Source: Loigolactobacillus iwatensis
Lineage (GTDB): Bacteria > Bacillota > Bacilli > Lactobacillales > Lactobacillaceae
Assembly: GCF_003950295.1 (NCBI RefSeq)
Contig: NZ_RHNP01000012.1
Span: forward strand, 1 to 64,000
Direction: 5' to 3'
DNA length: 64,000 nucleotides
How positions within the stretch are numbered: the stretch's first letter is position 1; each line of letters starts with the position of its first letter. Of the stretch, positions 61,196 to 64,000 are shown piece by piece. Made by a program: the position numbers and the translations under genes. The notes beneath the pieces were generated by a model. It saw nothing but the letters and a program-made list of their open reading frames with translations, was not told the DNA's origin and did not search any database.

Positions 61196-61259
61196 ATGTG
61201 TTTTTCAACAAATATTATGATACCGAAAATTCACTTTAATTGCAAGACCTGTTCCCGAA

Positions 61260-62105
61260 TTATTTCCTAGTTGCCATCGCTAAATACTTAGTTTGCAGGC
61301 AAGCGCGCCATTCACCCATAAAGTTTGAACTAGATTTCCATTCATTTAAACGTTTTAACCCGTAACCAACGGGCTTGCATAAATAAGTGGTTTGACCAAA
61401 CTGCCGCGGTTGAAACTTTGTATGAGTGTGACCAAACAAAACAGTCTCAACCTGATAAGCCTCCAATAGCGCCCCTAAGTGCCGGGAACCCATCACTGCG
61501 TTGGCCATGCGCCAGATTCGTGAAGTTGCTTGGTAGCTAATATAATCACGACGGGGAACAAAATGCGTCATATAAAGGACCTGCTTGCGTTGTTGGCGCG
61601 CTTTTTCCAAATTCTGGTGTGTTTGGTTTAAAACAAGTTGCATGCGCTCAGGATCGCTAATTGGTTGCTCAATCACACCATCAATCCAGTAAGCCCGTTT
61701 CCATTTTTCAAAAGTGACCTGACTTTCACCAATTTCTTGATCGGCAAAGCTATAATCGTACCAACCATTATTGCCGATGAGCACGTAATTGGTTCCTGGA
61801 AAAGTGACAGTTTTCTGGTGAACATAATTGGGACTAAGATCACTCTGGAGTTCAGCAAAAGTCACACCACGGACCATATCATGATTACCTGCAATAAAGA
61901 AAACGCGGCATTTTCCGGCCATTTCGGCAGCCATCTTTTCAACGAATAAGAGACTCTCCTGAAAATCATTAAAGAGATCCCCAGCAATCAGATAATCGTC
62001 GTAGTCGTTCGCAAGTAAATAATCAACTTGCTGCGCACGAATCGCCGTGGCATCTAGTTTATTAACATCAAAATGGTTATCACTGGTTAACGCTATTTTT
62101 CGCAA
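61260..62105 (-). CDS. Metallophosphoesterase family protein
   Basis: A 281-residue calcineurin-like phosphoesterase. The metal-binding motifs are all present: SDNHFD (residues 8-13), LIAGDLFND, AGNHD and FGHTHTKFQP. It has no signal peptide or membrane segment. The substrate is unknown. It starts at TTG, 9 bases after AGGAG. It has the same strand as dtpT but is separated by a terminator, so it has its own transcript or is read weakly. Confidence 0.88.
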   Translation of the reverse strand: MRKIALTSDNHFDVNKLDATAIRAQQVDYLLANDYDDYLIAGDLFNDFQESLLFVEKMAAEMAGKCRVFFIAGNHDMVRGVTFAELQSDLSPNYVHQKTVTFPGTNYVLIGNNGWYDYSFADQEIGESQVTFEKWKRAYWIDGVIEQPISDPERMQLVLNQTHQNLEKARQQRKQVLYMTHFVPRRDYISYQATSRIWRMANAVMGSRHLGALLEAYQVETVLFGHTHTKFQPRQFGQTTYLCKPVGYGLKRLNEWKSSSNFMGEWRACLQTKYLAMATRK

Positions 62106-62122
62106 CAGGTCTCACTCCTAAC

Positions 62123-62161
62123 AAAAAAAGGTGCCTTAGTCATAAGACTAACACACCTTTT
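62123..62161 (-). terminator. Terminator of dtpT
   Basis: Stem AAAAGGTG..TTAGTC/GACTAA..CACCTTTT with a 4-base loop and seven T on the minus strand, 11 bases after the dtpT stop. Confidence 0.92.
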
Positions 62162-62171
62162 CAACGACGTC

Positions 62172-63638
62172 TTAATTAACGCCTTCCATTAGTTTCTTAA
62201 TTCGCGGTACCATGAATAACAAAATGGCCCCAAAGATAATCGTAACTATCCCGATAATACCATAGTAACGAGCCTCGGTAGCTGGCGTATAGAGCTTAAC
62301 AAGCTGCGCGTTAATTGCTTGTGCGGCTGCATCGCCTAAGAACCACATACTCATCATTTGTGATTGGAAAGCCTTTGGTGCTAGCTTAGTGGTTGCTGAC
62401 AAACCAACTGGCGAGATTAACATTTCCCCAATTTCAACAATTAACCAACTTAAAACTAACCATAGGGGGCTAACCTTTGCCGATGTCCCAAACAATGTAA
62501 TTGGGATAACCATGACAACAAATGATAAACCGGCAAAGAACAAACCATATGAGAACTTAGATGGCGTTGATGGCTGCCGTTTACCTAATTTCATCCACAA
62601 CCAAGCAAAGAATGGGGTGTATAAAATAATAAATAGCGGATTCAACGTCTGGAAGTTACTTGGTTCAATCTTCATGAAGCCTAAGTTCAAGTTAGTTTGT
62701 TGTGATGCGAATAACGCCAAAACAACTGAACCTTGTTCCTCAATCATCCAGAATAAAACACTAGCAATAAACAATGGTACATAGGCCCAAACACGTGAAC
62801 GTTCAACCTTAGTTGTCTTACTACTAGTTAACATCATTCCAAAATAGAAAATTGGTATTGCAATACCTAAGGTACTGATTACGATAATAACGTTGTTGAC
62901 GTTTAAGGCACCCATTAACCCCATAATACCGAAAACGATAATTGCAGCAACAATGAAATAAAGTATTTTACGAATAAGCGGCCATTTTTCAGATGCGGTA
63001 ATTGGATCAGTTGGGTGTAAACTAGCTTCGCTTAAATCCTTTTTACCACCAAAATAATATTGCATTAACCCAAAGAACATACCAATTGCGGCAATTGAGA
63101 AACCAAGATGGTAGTTAACCTTCTGCCCTAAATTACCAACAATAATTGGTGCTAGTAAAGAACCAAAGTTGATCCCCATAACAAAGATACTAAAGCCAGA
63201 ATCACGCCGGACGTCATCCTTAGTGTATAGCGTCCCAACCATTTCGGAGACGTTTGGCTTGAGTAAACCAGTACCAATAACGATCAAGGCAATTGAAATC
63301 CACAAGGCAAAACTACCAGCTGGAAACGATAATGCAATGTGCCCAAACATTATTAGAACACCGCCCCAAAAGACAGTCTTACGGCTACCTAGTATCCGGT
63401 CACTAACAAAGCCCCCAATAACACTTGACATATAGACTAACGAGCCATAAATTGCCATAACTGAAGTAGCCGTTTTTTGACTATAAGCCAGGCCATGATT
63501 AGATACTTTATCCATCATGTAAAATAATAGAATCGCCCGCATACCATAATAACTGAATCTCTCCCAGAATTCGGTAAAGAACAGCGTTGATAATCCATGC
63601 GGTTGCCCAAAGAAGGTTCGTTCTTTCTTATTTTCCAA
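62172..63638 (-). CDS. dtpT: Di-/tripeptide:proton symporter DtpT (POT family)
   Basis: Proton-driven uptake of di- and tripeptides, central to amino-acid supply in lactic acid bacteria. 488 residues with about twelve to fourteen membrane segments. The ExxER-type motif near the start (FFTEFWERFSYYGMRAILLFYM) and FSIFVMGINFGSLLAPI are POT signatures. The start is TTG, 7 bases after GAGAGGAAG. Confidence 0.95.
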   Translation of the reverse strand: MENKKERTFFGQPHGLSTLFFTEFWERFSYYGMRAILLFYMMDKVSNHGLAYSQKTATSVMAIYGSLVYMSSVIGGFVSDRILGSRKTVFWGGVLIMFGHIALSFPAGSFALWISIALIVIGTGLLKPNVSEMVGTLYTKDDVRRDSGFSIFVMGINFGSLLAPIIVGNLGQKVNYHLGFSIAAIGMFFGLMQYYFGGKKDLSEASLHPTDPITASEKWPLIRKILYFIVAAIIVFGIMGLMGALNVNNVIIVISTLGIAIPIFYFGMMLTSSKTTKVERSRVWAYVPLFIASVLFWMIEEQGSVVLALFASQQTNLNLGFMKIEPSNFQTLNPLFIILYTPFFAWLWMKLGKRQPSTPSKFSYGLFFAGLSFVVMVIPITLFGTSAKVSPLWLVLSWLIVEIGEMLISPVGLSATTKLAPKAFQSQMMSMWFLGDAAAQAINAQLVKLYTPATEARYYGIIGIVTIIFGAILLFMVPRIKKLMEGVN

Positions 63639-63871
63639 GTTAAACTTCCTCTCACCATTTATTAAATCTCATTAATTTCTTAACAATAAGTACCGCTACT
63701 ATGAATAGTTTATGTATTTACAGTTAAGGTTTCCTCCGTGCTATGATAATTTAAGTAGAACTTCACACCCTTTTCTTAGAATTAAACATAGTAGCAATTA
63801 TAAAACACTTACCAAGTTTGCGTCAATCGAATTTACTAACTCTAATCTCACTGTCACATTTAATTGAAAAC

Positions 63872-63911
63872 AAAAAGATCCTTATTGCTTAATTGCAAAC
63901 ACTAGGGATCA
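63872..63911 (-). terminator. Terminator of a gene beyond the right edge
   Basis: Stem GATCCCTA/TAAGGATC with a 20-base interior and T5 on the minus strand. No gene is visible between it and the right end of the window (63912-64000), nor in the dtpT upstream stretch 63639-63871. Confidence 0.6.
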
Positions 63912-64000
63912 AAATTTATTACGGTTACACAATAAAAACTCGTTTATTTTTTATAGTAAAGCTCATGGATTTAAAAATCTTATTGGATAAAGTAAAAATG

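Overview
The window looks like a chromosomal segment of a lactic acid bacterium of the family Lactobacillaceae. Support comes from moderate-to-low GC, strong Shine-Dalgarno (SD) sequences, TTG and GTG starts, a mannose-class PTS under a LevR/ManR-type sigma-54 activator, a DtpT peptide symporter, and a cydABCD cluster without heme or full quinone genes beside it. The genus cannot be named from the sequence alone. Almost every gene lies on the minus strand, so transcription runs from high to low coordinates. The one clear plus-strand gene is the cation/proton antiporter at 21149.

Layout from left to right. 1-4.6 kb: a tandem 99-bp repeat, then pcrA-ligA (DNA repair and replication). 5.4-8.9 kb: purine genes purB, a divergent purK, and xpt under a guanine riboswitch. 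8.9-10.6 kb: a cell-wall glucosaminidase and an aromatic-acid-exporter-like membrane protein. 10.8-13.1 kb: serC-serA. 13.6-20.9 kb: cydA-cydB-cydD-cydC followed by menA, the parts for menaquinol-dependent aerobic respiration. 21.1-23.1 kb: the antiporter. 23.9-33.0 kb: an ECF S component, two DUF956 paralogues and a mannose-family PTS operon with separate IIA and IIB genes plus a fused IIAB, behind a near-perfect -24/-12 promoter and next to manR. 33.2-38.4 kb: tRNA-Leu and tex-sprT-hom-thrB. 39.3-42.3 kb: a trpXYZ-type ABC transporter behind a long structured leader. 42.4-48.3 kb: a small hypothetical gene, a Ca2+-ATPase-like pump and pncB-nadE. 48.8-57.5 kb: a rhamnose-containing polysaccharide locus (rmlACBD, a Wzz-like protein, three glycosyltransferases, a Wzy-like protein). 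57.7-64 kb: nagA-nagR, proC, tRNA-Tyr/tRNA-Gln, a phosphoesterase and dtpT.

Most of the unexplained sequence consists of repeats. One family (called family A here) has ends built on GTGTTTGAAAAAGC and mosaic palindromic interiors. It occurs about 15 times, usually directly after stop codons. A second family of about 99 bp has covarying hairpins and supplies the ribosome-binding site of thrB. A third, of about 170 bp, ends in a terminator and sits at the ends of transcription units.

The most interesting candidate is the leader of the trpXYZ-type operon. It contains a promoter, an 18-codon leader peptide with one Trp codon, and three mutually exclusive RNA stems ending in terminators. This looks like ribosome-mediated transcription attenuation rather than the T-box expected in this group. 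A second unusual device is the ligA ribosome-binding site, where a perfect 9-bp hairpin lies between the SD and the start codon.
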